From positions 46,776 to 110,775 of the forward strand of contig JAEDJA010000005.1 in the NCBI GenBank assembly GCA_016296575.1: a DNA stretch of 64,000 nucleotides, read 5' to 3'. This stretch comes from Treponema sp. Its GTDB lineage: Bacteria; Spirochaetota; Spirochaetia; Treponematales; Treponemataceae. Below the pieces are notes generated by a model. It was not told the DNA's origin and did no database searches. It was given only the letters and a program-made list of their open reading frames with translations. This document shows positions 8,049 through 16,648 of the stretch, in pieces (position 1 is the stretch's first letter; the number at the start of each line of letters is the position of its first letter). The position numbers and the translations under genes were made by a program.

Positions 8049-8651
8049 ATGGCTAAACGCAAACCTAAACCAACAGTGTACTCAGCTCTTGAAGTAGCAA
8101 ATATCTGCGGTGTTGTAAATCAGACTGCAATCAACTGGATTAATTCCGGTCATCTTACAGCATTCAAAACACCAGGAGGACAATATCGTGTTTATCCTGC
8201 AGATCTTGTAACTTTCATGAAAGAACGCCGCATGTATATTCCACAGGAACTTATCGACGTTACAATGGAAGATGAAGGATGCGAAGACAAAACTCTTCTG
8301 GTAGTTGATGATGATAAAGCCTTCAATTCAGTAGTAACAAAATTCATTGCTGATCGTATGCCTGATCTTAAAATTTCATCTGCACTTGATGGATTTGAAG
8401 CCGGGGTACAGCTTTCCACTACTCATCCAAAAACAATTATTCTGGATATTGACCTTCCTGGTATGAACGGTCTGGAGCTTTGTAAAAAAATTCACGAAAC
8501 CGACCAGTATGGAAAACCAAAGGTTATTGTTGTAACAGCACTTCAGGATGATGCCGTTGAAAAACAGGTAAAAATCTATGGAGTTGAACACTTCTTCAAA
8601 AAACCAATCCAGCTTGCTGATCTATGTAAAGCAGTAGAAAAAACTTTCTAA
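8049..8651 (+). CDS. Response regulator with N-terminal HTH and C-terminal receiver domain
   Basis: 200 residues. Residues 10-58 form a helix-turn-helix of the excisionase/MerR-like type (SALEVANICGVVNQTAINWI then GGQYRVYPADL). Residues 80-200 are a receiver domain with acidic pocket VVDDD (85-89), phospho-acceptor Asp133 in ILDIDLPGMNG, Thr163 and Lys185 (FFKKP). This order is the reverse of common response regulators. No kinase gene is adjacent, so it is an orphan regulator here. ATG follows GAGGAG; a -10 like TATAAT lies at 8025-8030 but no clear -35. Confidence 0.85.
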   Translation: MAKRKPKPTVYSALEVANICGVVNQTAINWINSGHLTAFKTPGGQYRVYPADLVTFMKERRMYIPQELIDVTMEDEGCEDKTLLVVDDDKAFNSVVTKFIADRMPDLKISSALDGFEAGVQLSTTHPKTIILDIDLPGMNGLELCKKIHETDQYGKPKVIVVTALQDDAVEKQVKIYGVEHFFKKPIQLADLCKAVEKTF

Positions 8652-8664
8652 AGTAGGCTGAAAA

Positions 8665-8693
8665 CCACCGGCAAGCTCCGGTGGATTTTTTTT
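8665..8693 (+). terminator. Rho-independent terminator after the HTH-receiver gene
   Basis: CCACCGG-CAAGCT-CCGGTGG stem-loop (8665-8684) followed by a run of T from 8686. Confidence 0.9.
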
Positions 8694-8714
8694 ATCTATA
8701 CTTACGAGGATATT

Positions 8715-10292
8715 ATGAAATTTGAAAGAAAATGCGGTATTCTTTTTCATCCTACTTCCCTTACCGGAACAGACGGAATTGGAACCATCGGTAAAAAGGC
8801 TTACGAATTTGTAGACTGGCTTGTAGATGCCGATATGAGTTTGTGGCAGATATTACCACTGGGTCCAACCGGTTATGGCGATTCACCATACGCAAGCTTT
8901 TCTACTTTTGCAGGAAACCAGCTGCTTATAGATTTGGATGATCTTGTAGAACGGGGATGGGCATTAAAATCAGACATTAAGGCACCTCCTTACATAAAAA
9001 AAGACGGTGATGTTGATTTTGGTGCCGTTGTATGGTGGAAAAATCCTGTTCTTAAAACATGTGCCTCATACTTTTTGAAAAACGCATCTAAAGAAGACAA
9101 AGCTGATTACACTGACTTTTGCAAAAAAAATAATTTCTGGCTTGATGATTTTACTCTTTTCAGAAGCATCAAGGATGTTTACGATGCTAAAGCTGCAGAA
9201 GAAAAACCAGCCTCTTCAATGTGGCATTCATGGTGGCCAAAAGAACTTGCACGTCATGAAGAAGCCGCTCTTAAAGACTGGAAGGCATCTCATAAAGAAG
9301 AGATTGAATTAATCAAAGTAATCCAGTTCTTTTTCCAGGTACAGTGGAACAGCCTGAAAGAATATGCCAACGAAAACGGAATTTCCATCATCGGAGACAT
9401 CCCCATTTTCGTAGCTCCAGACAGTGCAGATGTTTGGGCAAATCAGAAATTCTTCCAGCTGGATGAAAACGGAAAACCTTTGTGCGTTGCCGGAGTTCCA
9501 CCTGATTATTTCTGTGCCACCGGTCAGCTTTGGGGAAATCCTCTTTATGACTGGGACCTTATGAAAAAAGACGGTTATAAGTGGTGGATTTCTCGAATCG
9601 CCCGTGTCCTAGAACTTACTGACTGTGTCCGCATTGATCACTTCCGTGGATTTGAAGCTTATTGGAGTGTTGGTGCCAATGAAGAAACAGCCATCAACGG
9701 AAAATGGATAAAAGGTCCTGGAATTGATCTTTTCAAAGCTATCCGAAAAAAACTTGGTGACATTCCTATTATTGCAGAAGATCTTGGTGTTATTACTGAT
9801 GAAGTACGGGATCTCCGTGATACAGCCCAGCTTCCAGGAATGAAAGTACTCCAGTTTGCATTCAGTGCAGGTGAAATAAAAGAAAATGGAATGGTAAACA
9901 GTTTCATGCCACATCAGTTTGAAAGTGCACAGTGCGTAGCCTATACTGGAACCCACGACAATGACACACTTCAGGCCTGGCTTGAGCTTATTGATGATGA
10001 CACTCTTGAAATTGTAGGACAGTATTTTGCAGGAGAAAAGCTTCCCCTGGATAAAATCAAGGCAGGTGTAAAAAACGGAAACCTTCGCCGCCAGATGATC
10101 CGGGCCGCAGTAGCATCAAGTGCCGCCTGGGCAGTTATTCCACTTCAGGATGTTTTAGGCTGCACAAACGAAGCCCGCATGAACCGCCCTGCTACAACCG
10201 GAAGCAACTGGACCTGGAGAATGAAAAAAGGCGCCCTAAAAGAAAAGGACGCCCAGTGGCTCAGTTTCCTGAATGCAATGTACGGAAGATAA
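8715..10292 (+). CDS. malQ: 4-alpha-glucanotransferase (amylomaltase, GH77)
   Basis: 525 residues. Transfers alpha-1,4-glucan chains between maltodextrins in the cytoplasm, part of starch or glycogen use. Recognisable GH77 blocks are the N-terminal GILFHPTSL and QILPLGPTGYGDSPY, the nucleophile region VRIDHFRGFEAYW, the acid/base region IIAEDLGVIT, and YTGTHDNDT near the third carboxylate. Length is typical of bacterial MalQ. No signal peptide. Start ATG follows GAGG by 6 bp. It has its own transcription unit between a terminator and a convergent MATE gene. Confidence 0.97.
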   Translation: MKFERKCGILFHPTSLTGTDGIGTIGKKAYEFVDWLVDADMSLWQILPLGPTGYGDSPYASFSTFAGNQLLIDLDDLVERGWALKSDIKAPPYIKKDGDVDFGAVVWWKNPVLKTCASYFLKNASKEDKADYTDFCKKNNFWLDDFTLFRSIKDVYDAKAAEEKPASSMWHSWWPKELARHEEAALKDWKASHKEEIELIKVIQFFFQVQWNSLKEYANENGISIIGDIPIFVAPDSADVWANQKFFQLDENGKPLCVAGVPPDYFCATGQLWGNPLYDWDLMKKDGYKWWISRIARVLELTDCVRIDHFRGFEAYWSVGANEETAINGKWIKGPGIDLFKAIRKKLGDIPIIAEDLGVITDEVRDLRDTAQLPGMKVLQFAFSAGEIKENGMVNSFMPHQFESAQCVAYTGTHDNDTLQAWLELIDDDTLEIVGQYFAGEKLPLDKIKAGVKNGNLRRQMIRAAVASSAAWAVIPLQDVLGCTNEARMNRPATTGSNWTWRMKKGALKEKDAQWLSFLNAMYGR

Positions 10293-10302
10293 ATTTACTC
10301 TG

Positions 10303-10353
10303 CCAGAGATTTTGATAGAAATCTAACTTTGCATTTTTATTCAAAATCTCTGG
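10303..10353. terminator. Bidirectional terminator between malQ and the MATE gene
   Basis: CCAGAGATTTTGA (10303-10315) pairs perfectly with its complement (10341-10353). The right arm is the last coding part of the MATE gene, so the hairpin forms partly from coding sequence. Confidence 0.6.
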
Positions 10354-11692
10354 TAATATTGTTCAGCCATTTCATCTTTTTGTAATGAATGAAAACAACC
10401 GGCATTTTCCAGTACTCATCCAGAGTCATTACAAAATAAACCCACAATGGTGGAAGCTTCAGGATATAAGCTGCAGCTGCCATAAACGGAAGTGCAACTG
10501 CCCACATGAAAATTGTATCAATAATCATGCCGAATTTTGTATCTCCACCACCACGGAAGCATCCGCAAATCAAACAGGTATTAATTCCCTCGCCTAAAAG
10601 ACGCCAGGTTGTCATAATCATAAGATAACCAAGATATGAAACGGCTGTTGATGTCAGTTTTCCTTCATAGTAAATCATCATAACAGGTCTAATTGCCAGA
10701 ATAATGAACCCACCAAGAATTCCAACAAGAACAGTAATGATAAGCATCCGCCGTGAGTAAACCTTTGCATCTTCTATCTTGTTTTCGCCTAAGGTATTGC
10801 TGATAATGATTGTAGTTGCATTGGCAAATCCACGAAGCGCTATAGCACCAATGTTTACCACCATAACAGCAACAGCATTGGCGGCAACCATATCATCACC
10901 AAGATGTCCAAGAATTGCTGTAAAAGTTGACGCAGCCAGACTCCAGATAACATCGTTTGCAATGGAAGGAAGACCAATCTTCATAAAATCGTTCATAAGA
11001 ACACCGGATTTTGCAAAGAAATATCTGATTCGGAATTTTGCTACAGGACTGAAAACTGAATATCCAAGGCAGATAGCCATTTCCACAAAGCGGGAAATTA
11101 CTGTACCAATGGCAACACCTGTAATACCAAGCTTCGGAAATCCCCAGAATCCAAAAATAAAGGCACCATTGAAGAAAATATTTGTTACCAAAGAAGCTAC
11201 ATAGGTTACGGAAGGCATTACAACTTTACCTACACTGCGGACAGCACTAAGGTAAACCTGTGAAAAGCCCATTGGAAGATATGCAAAAGAAACTACTCTA
11301 AGATATCTAGCCCCAGCTTCAATGGTATCCGGGCTGTTTGTAAAAATCTTCATTAATGCATGAGGAAAGAAAAAAACTACAACAAAGAATATAAGTGAAA
11401 TTACAGCAGAAAGGCGTGTTGCAAGACCGATAACTCTGTCAATTGTCTTTAAGTCTTTTTTACCCCAGTACTGTGCACACAAAACCGAAGTTCCAGTAGA
11501 TGCACCAAATAAAAAACAAAAGAAAATGAACGTAATCTGATTGGCAAGAGAAGTTGCCGACATGGCAGTCTGACTTACATATCCTAGCATTACTGTATCA
11601 GCAGTATTTACAAGCGTGCTGATAAGATTCTGCACCATAATAGGAAATGCAAGCTTTAAAGCCAGTTTGAAAAAATCTTTATTATTAAGCAT
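10337..11692 (-). CDS. MATE-family efflux transporter
   Basis: 451 residues with about twelve hydrophobic segments in two similar halves, the usual size of a MATE exporter. Family-like features are FPIMVQNLISTLVNTADTVMLGYVS in the first helix (an MVQNL...D pattern) and the repeated G-rich turn GASTGTSVLCAQYWG. It probably uses an ion gradient to expel small organic cations or drugs; the substrate cannot be told. It is followed on the same strand by nothing close; the upstream gene cimA ends 25 bp before its start, so the two could be cotranscribed. Confidence 0.93.
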   Translation of the reverse strand: MLNNKDFFKLALKLAFPIMVQNLISTLVNTADTVMLGYVSQTAMSATSLANQITFIFFCFLFGASTGTSVLCAQYWGKKDLKTIDRVIGLATRLSAVISLIFFVVVFFFPHALMKIFTNSPDTIEAGARYLRVVSFAYLPMGFSQVYLSAVRSVGKVVMPSVTYVASLVTNIFFNGAFIFGFWGFPKLGITGVAIGTVISRFVEMAICLGYSVFSPVAKFRIRYFFAKSGVLMNDFMKIGLPSIANDVIWSLAASTFTAILGHLGDDMVAANAVAVMVVNIGAIALRGFANATTIIISNTLGENKIEDAKVYSRRMLIITVLVGILGGFIILAIRPVMMIYYEGKLTSTAVSYLGYLMIMTTWRLLGEGINTCLICGCFRGGGDTKFGMIIDTIFMWAVALPFMAAAAYILKLPPLWVYFVMTLDEYWKMPVVFIHYKKMKWLNNITRDFE

Positions 11693-11717
11693 AATAACCT
11701 AATTACTCAAAAGCTGA

Positions 11718-13313
11718 TTATACCAGTTTGCGGAATTTCTTTTCGATATCCTTAATAAGTTTATATTCAAAAGAATCGCAAAGAGCAATCCATGAAGCTT
11801 CAATCAAGTCACAACTTACACCAACAGTTGTCCAGCTGGTTTCTCCATCGGTACTTTCAATCATTACGCGTACACGGGAGGCAGTAGCACTTTTTCCGTC
11901 AAGAACACGAACCTTGTAATCTGTAAGTCTAAGCTTAGAAACCAAAGGATAAAAACGTTCCAGAGCATGGCGAAGTGCAATATCCAGAGCATTTACAGGA
12001 CCTGCCCCTTCTCCGGCTGTAACTTCGATTTCTCCATCTACTTCAACCTTAATCTGTGCACAGGAACAAACACCTTCTTCTGGACGAGGATTTGATCCGT
12101 TTGTCTGATAATAATGCAATTTAAAGAAAGGCTGATATTTTCCAATCATTTTTCGAACCATAAGCTCAAAGCTTCCATCGGCACCTTCAAACTGATAACC
12201 TTCGAATTCCAGATCCTTCATCTTTTTGATGATGTCATTTACGATAGGATCAGATTTTTTAATTGATGGTTCAAACTTCTGGATTTTTTCGATGATTGTA
12301 GCACGACCGGCAACTTCACTCATAAGGAAGACACGGGCATTACCAACACTTTCAGGAGCAACATGTTCATATGCCAGAGGATTTTTTAAAACAGCATCGA
12401 TGTGCATTCCGGCTTTGTGGGCAAAAGCATTTCCACCAACATAAGGAAGTGAACTATCCAGACCAATATTTGCAATCTCACTAACCCGTTTTGCAACAGG
12501 AGTAAGTTCTTCAAGCTTTCCTTCTGGAATACACTGACAGTCCATTTTAAGCTGAAGGTTTGGAATAATGGTTGAGAGGTTTGCATTTCCTGTACGTTCA
12601 CCAAATCCAAGAAGAACACCCTGAACGTGGGTAGCTCCGTTTTCAACAGCCATAAGAGAGTTTGCTACGGCAAGACCAGAGTCGTTGTGTGTATGAATAC
12701 CGATTACAGCTTTTTTTCCAAAATTTTCTGTTACATCAGCACAGGCTTCTGCACATTCTGATGGAAGAGCACCGCCTTTTGTTTCACAAAGACAAAGAAC
12801 TTCGGCCCCGCCATCAACAGCAGCCTGAAGAGTTTTTAACGCATAATCCCGGCAAACTTTATATGCCGTAAAGAAATGTTCTGCATCGTAGATAACATGG
12901 CGTCCGTTTTCCTTAAGATAGGCACATGTGTCGCGGATCATAGCAAGGTTTTCTTCAAGAGTTGTTTTGATAATGTCGGTAACCTGGAATGTCCATGATT
13001 TTCCAAAAATTACAACATATTCTGTACCTGCAGCAAGAAGGCTCTGAAGATTAGAATCTTCGGAACATTTTATATCTTTTCGGCGGGTTGAACCAAAAGC
13101 ACAGAGTTTTGAGGTTTTAAGTGTAACATCCTTCATTTTTTGGAAAAATTCCATATCCTTAGGATTAGAACCAGGATTTCCAGCTTCAATGTAGGCTACT
13201 CCAAGGTCATCCAAAGCCTGGCAAATATGAATCTTATCCTGAACAGAAAAACTAATGCCTTCCCCCTGAGCACCATCACGCAATGTGGAATCAAGAATTT
13301 CAATCTTCTTCAT
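11718..13313 (-). CDS. cimA: (R)-citramalate synthase
   Basis: 531 residues. Joins acetyl-CoA and pyruvate to citramalate, the first step of the threonine-independent isoleucine route. The N-terminal HMGL-like TIM barrel shows LDSTLRDGAQGEGISF (metal and substrate site) and GIHTHNDSGLAVANS; the C-terminal regulatory LeuA-dimer-like domain starts near 385. The length (about 525-530) and the N-terminal motif separate CimA from the shorter LeuA homocitrate/isopropylmalate group. Homocitrate synthase activity is the main alternative. It is followed by a MATE gene and preceded by a kinase gene, neither of which is obviously related. Confidence 0.88.
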   Translation of the reverse strand: MKKIEILDSTLRDGAQGEGISFSVQDKIHICQALDDLGVAYIEAGNPGSNPKDMEFFQKMKDVTLKTSKLCAFGSTRRKDIKCSEDSNLQSLLAAGTEYVVIFGKSWTFQVTDIIKTTLEENLAMIRDTCAYLKENGRHVIYDAEHFFTAYKVCRDYALKTLQAAVDGGAEVLCLCETKGGALPSECAEACADVTENFGKKAVIGIHTHNDSGLAVANSLMAVENGATHVQGVLLGFGERTGNANLSTIIPNLQLKMDCQCIPEGKLEELTPVAKRVSEIANIGLDSSLPYVGGNAFAHKAGMHIDAVLKNPLAYEHVAPESVGNARVFLMSEVAGRATIIEKIQKFEPSIKKSDPIVNDIIKKMKDLEFEGYQFEGADGSFELMVRKMIGKYQPFFKLHYYQTNGSNPRPEEGVCSCAQIKVEVDGEIEVTAGEGAGPVNALDIALRHALERFYPLVSKLRLTDYKVRVLDGKSATASRVRVMIESTDGETSWTTVGVSCDLIEASWIALCDSFEYKLIKDIEKKFRKLV

Positions 13314-13348
13314 ATTTTTTTACCTCGACTTAAGAAATATAAGTATTA

Positions 13349-14101
13349 TTATAGCACACTTTCAAAGTCCGTGCCATACCACCGATGTTCAGGATTCTCC
13401 AGTGTTTTTGAAATACATTTTTCAACGAATTCAGCGGCTTTACAGGCAGAATTCCAAATATCATTTCCTGCCATAACAGAGCCTGTAAAATATGCGGCAA
13501 AAAGATCTCCTGTTCCGAAAAAATTTTCACCATGTTTTTTATGAAAGTATGTTTTTGTTTTACGGGTTTCTGCATCAAAAAAAGAAATTCCAGTGCGGTC
13601 ACATGAAGGAGAAAGTCCTTTTTTGATTATTGAAGGTCCCAGATTTTCAAGATCATTTCCAAGAAGATCAGCTTCCGTACTATTTGGAAGAATAATATTA
13701 GCTTTTTTGCACAGTTCTTTCATTGCCAACGGAAAAGTATCAGCAAAACCAGAATAAAGCTTTCCCTGATCAGCCATGCATGGATCCACAACAACAAAGG
13801 CACCATGTTTTTTCTGCCGGTCAATAAAATCCCCGATAATTTCAAGCTGATCCTGATTTTTTATATAACCTGTGTAAATGCAGTCAAAAAAGATGTGCTG
13901 GTCTTCCCAGATTTCAACGGTTTTCTTAATGAAGGTGGTAAGCTCCACGGAAGTTACCGAATCAAAAGCCGTATGATTGGAAAAAACAGCAGTAGGCAAA
14001 GAGCACACCTCGTGACCAAAACTGTTAAGCACCGGCATGGCACAACCAAGAGAACTCTTTCCTACCCCGCAAAGATCCTGTACAGTACAGATTCGCTTCA
14101 T
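13349..14101 (-). CDS. Pyridoxal/pyridoxamine kinase-like protein
   Basis: 250 residues of the ribokinase-like PdxK/PdxY group, which phosphorylates B6 vitamers with ATP. The start CTVQDLCGVGKSSLG matches the PdxY-like N-terminus, and the GTGDLFAAYFTG block near 195-206 carries the anion hole and catalytic Asp. It is shorter than E. coli PdxY (287), as is common for homologues in anaerobes. Start ATG overlaps no other gene; it follows the S1-domain gene by 17 bp and is probably cotranscribed with it. Confidence 0.85.
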   Translation of the reverse strand: MKRICTVQDLCGVGKSSLGCAMPVLNSFGHEVCSLPTAVFSNHTAFDSVTSVELTTFIKKTVEIWEDQHIFFDCIYTGYIKNQDQLEIIGDFIDRQKKHGAFVVVDPCMADQGKLYSGFADTFPLAMKELCKKANIILPNSTEADLLGNDLENLGPSIIKKGLSPSCDRTGISFFDAETRKTKTYFHKKHGENFFGTGDLFAAYFTGSVMAGNDIWNSACKAAEFVEKCISKTLENPEHRWYGTDFESVL

Positions 14102-14118
14102 GAGAAAACCGGATCGGA

Positions 14119-15219
14119 TTATTTTTTCAGAAGAGCTGCAAATGGATTGTAAGTATCCCCGTCATCACTCTGACTGCTCATGTATTTTTCAGCATTTTTA
14201 TCCTGTTCAACAGAACTTGCAGTGCGAAGGGAAATACGTTTATTTTTTGCATCAACACTCTTAATTACTACAGACATTGCATCGCCTGTTTTGTAAACTT
14301 TTTTAAGATTTGTATTTTTACTTACATCTTCCAATTCAGAAATATGAACAAGACCGTCAATTCCGCTCTCAAGATTTACAAAAACACCAAAATCTGCAAC
14401 TCGGCTGATTTTTCCATCGATTTTCTGACCTTCAGAATAGCGGTTTTCAATGTCTGACCAAGGATCTGCAATAAGAGCCTTCATAGAAATAGAAACCCGT
14501 TCGTTTTTCCAGTCTGTTTTAAGAACCTGAGCACGCACTTTCTGACCTTCAGAAATGATATCAAAAATATTTTCCACACGATCTAACTGAATTTCAGAAA
14601 CTGGAAGCAGAGTACGGAATCCTTCAACTGTTACAAAGGCCCCGAAATTCTGAACGCTTTCTACAACACCTTCAACTACGTCACCAACCTTGATTTTTTC
14701 GGCCAAATCCTGAAGGTTTTTATTATATTCCATTTCACAAATTGCACGGTTTGAAACAAGAATATTTCTTCCTTCATTTTTATATTCAGTTACCATGAAA
14801 GTAAGTACACGGCCAACATAATATTCTGCTGTTTCACGGGCTTTAAATCCCATCTGTGAATATGGACAAAAGGCGCGGCTTTCACCGATTTTAATTTCGT
14901 ATCCGCCCTTGATTTCACTTTCCACTTTTCCTTCTACTGGAATACCGCTTTTCCATGCATTTTCAATCATGCTTTTATCAGCCTTATCCCCGCCGATTTT
15001 AGCAGAAAAGTGCATTTCTCCGTGATTTTCACCAGTAAAAAAGACCTTTACCTTGTCACCTTCTTTTACAGTCAGTTTTCCATCTTTATCAAGAAAGTCT
15101 GAAGTATCAGCAATACCTTCACTTTTTGCGTTCATATCAAGAAAAACGCAGTCTCCATTTATAGCTACAATTGTTGTTTCAATTTCAGTTCCAATTTCCA
15201 TTTTATTGTTCATTTTCAT
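14119..15219 (-). CDS. S1-domain RNA-binding protein (ribosomal protein S1-like)
   Basis: About 366 residues with four S1-type OB folds: roughly 5-75, 85-160 (diverged), 175-245 and 260-335. The third and fourth keep the canonical pattern (VEGVVESVQNFGAFVTVEGFRTLLPVSEI; DGKISRVADFGVFVNLESGIDGLVHISEL would be split in the same way). It binds RNA, probably mRNA on the ribosome, as S1 does, but with fewer domains than the six of E. coli. Start choice is uncertain: ATG at 15219 or 15213, with GAGG upstream; an in-frame GTG lies at 15228. It diverges from the membrane-protein gene at 15266. Confidence 0.85.
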   Translation of the reverse strand: MKMNNKMEIGTEIETTIVAINGDCVFLDMNAKSEGIADTSDFLDKDGKLTVKEGDKVKVFFTGENHGEMHFSAKIGGDKADKSMIENAWKSGIPVEGKVESEIKGGYEIKIGESRAFCPYSQMGFKARETAEYYVGRVLTFMVTEYKNEGRNILVSNRAICEMEYNKNLQDLAEKIKVGDVVEGVVESVQNFGAFVTVEGFRTLLPVSEIQLDRVENIFDIISEGQKVRAQVLKTDWKNERVSISMKALIADPWSDIENRYSEGQKIDGKISRVADFGVFVNLESGIDGLVHISELEDVSKNTNLKKVYKTGDAMSVVIKSVDAKNKRISLRTASSVEQDKNAEKYMSSQSDDGDTYNPFAALLKK

Positions 15220-15265
15220 AATCCTCACTTTTATTCTACCAAAAACACCCTTTATATTCTATAAT

Positions 15266-15961
15266 ATGGATATGGCTAAAAAATCAAAAATCAAATTTAC
15301 TTTCGACTTTTCACTTTTCAACGTATTCGCTCTTATATCCATTTTTCTTGTTGTATTTGACGCTTTTATACTAAAAGGTAAAATCATGCCTTTTATTATA
15401 AGTCCAACAGTAAAAGATTTCAGTTTTTCAAGTCCACTTTCCTATATAAAGATTATTTTTCACATTCTTGGAGCACAGACTTCCGCCCCTGGAATTTACC
15501 TGTGGTTTTTCGCTATCATTTTTACCCTTCAGGAAGGCACTGAATTTGAACAGATTTACGGAACTGTATTTCTTGCAATAATGACTTTGCTTTCCTCAAT
15601 TTTTTCCGGGGTTCTATCAGCATGTCTCCTTGAAACTCCAATTTCCACAGCTTTACCTATTGTTTTTCTTCTTCAGTTTCTTGCTGTTTTCGGGAATTTA
15701 AAAAAGAATACAGTGACTGCATCTTCCATCATTATTCTTTGCTGTATCTGTGCTTTTGATGTAATCATTACCAAAAACCCAGTTATTCTTGCTGTTGATG
15801 CAGCTGGTGGGCTTTGCGGCAGCCTTATTTCATTTTTTGCAGTTCCAAACAAAAAGCCTAAAGCAACAAAAAAGGCTCCGGCCAAAACTCAGACCAGAGC
15901 TACATATCATGACGGTGATGATGACGACGACACTACAGTAATCGGCACCTTCAATTTGTAA
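15266..15961 (+). CDS. Membrane protein of unknown function
   Basis: 231 residues starting at ATG 15266 (MDMAKK; an ATG six bases on is also possible). About six hydrophobic segments lie between 17 and 195, followed by a cytosolic tail of Lys-rich then Asp-rich residues (KKPKATKKAPAK, DGDDDDD). The pattern YLWFFAIIFTLQEGTEFEQ could recall rhomboid-like folds but I see no Ser-His pair in the right places, so I leave it unassigned. No obvious Shine-Dalgarno precedes the start, and TATAAT-like bases lie just upstream, so the transcript may be leaderless. Confidence 0.75.
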   Translation: MDMAKKSKIKFTFDFSLFNVFALISIFLVVFDAFILKGKIMPFIISPTVKDFSFSSPLSYIKIIFHILGAQTSAPGIYLWFFAIIFTLQEGTEFEQIYGTVFLAIMTLLSSIFSGVLSACLLETPISTALPIVFLLQFLAVFGNLKKNTVTASSIIILCCICAFDVIITKNPVILAVDAAGGLCGSLISFFAVPNKKPKATKKAPAKTQTRATYHDGDDDDDTTVIGTFNL

Positions 15962-15976
15962 TTTAAACTGTAAAAG

Positions 15977-16603
15977 CTAGTTATATTTGCTCCACTCAAT
16001 TGCCATCTGCCTCATTTCGGCACTGGAAGAACAGTGGAGTTTTGATTTTATATTTTCCTTATGGGTATCAATAGTCTTGATGCTCAGATTAAGTTTTTCT
16101 GCAATTTCGACAGTACCATAACCCTTTCCAATCAAAGAAAAAATCTGGAGCTGGCGGTCTGAAAGATCGGAGATTGAACTGTTTCCGTTGGTGTATTCAG
16201 TCATTCGCTGTTTTTCTGATTCACTGAGATAAATCTGTCCGCTCATTACGGTTTCAATAGCAATCATTACGGAAGTTTCAGCTTCTTCTTTCATGATATA
16301 ACCTCGTGCACCAGCTTTTATTGCACGTTCCGCATAATAACGTTCATCATGCATTGAAAGTACCAGAACAACAGTCTGTGGCTGCTGAATCAGAATATCT
16401 TTTATAAGATCAAGTCCATCTTCCTGTCCAAGGTTTAAATCAACAATGGCCAGCTGGGGACGGTGTTCATTCAAAAGAGCAAGTGCTTCATTTCTATCTT
16501 TTGCCATACCCACAACTTTATAATAACGCTGACTTTCTATAAGCTGTGTAAGTCCCCGGGAAAAAAGAGGATGATCATCAATAATCAAAACTGAATTAGC
16601 CAT
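15977..16603 (-). CDS. NarL/FixJ-type response regulator
   Basis: 208 residues. Receiver domain at the N-terminus with VLIIDDHPLFSRGL, phospho-Asp in AIVDLNLGQEDG and KAGARGYIMKEE; a LuxR-type HTH at the C-terminus (LSDRQLQIFSLIGKGYGTVEIAEKL...SIKTIDTHKENIKSKL). It is divergent from the sugar-sensor histidine kinase at 16649, with 45 bp between the starts, and both belong to the same NarL-type two-component class, so they very likely form a pair. I chose ATG 16603; an upstream in-frame TTG at 16621 is less likely. Confidence 0.93.
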   Translation of the reverse strand: MANSVLIIDDHPLFSRGLTQLIESQRYYKVVGMAKDRNEALALLNEHRPQLAIVDLNLGQEDGLDLIKDILIQQPQTVVLVLSMHDERYYAERAIKAGARGYIMKEEAETSVMIAIETVMSGQIYLSESEKQRMTEYTNGNSSISDLSDRQLQIFSLIGKGYGTVEIAEKLNLSIKTIDTHKENIKSKLHCSSSAEMRQMAIEWSKYN

Positions 16604-16648
16604 ACTCAAATAATAACACAAAATCTCTAATAGTGATATACTAAAAAT

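Noticed and set aside
15053..15265. Upstream extension of the membrane protein
   Set aside because: It is opposite the S1-domain gene and lacks a ribosome site; ATG 15266 fits better.
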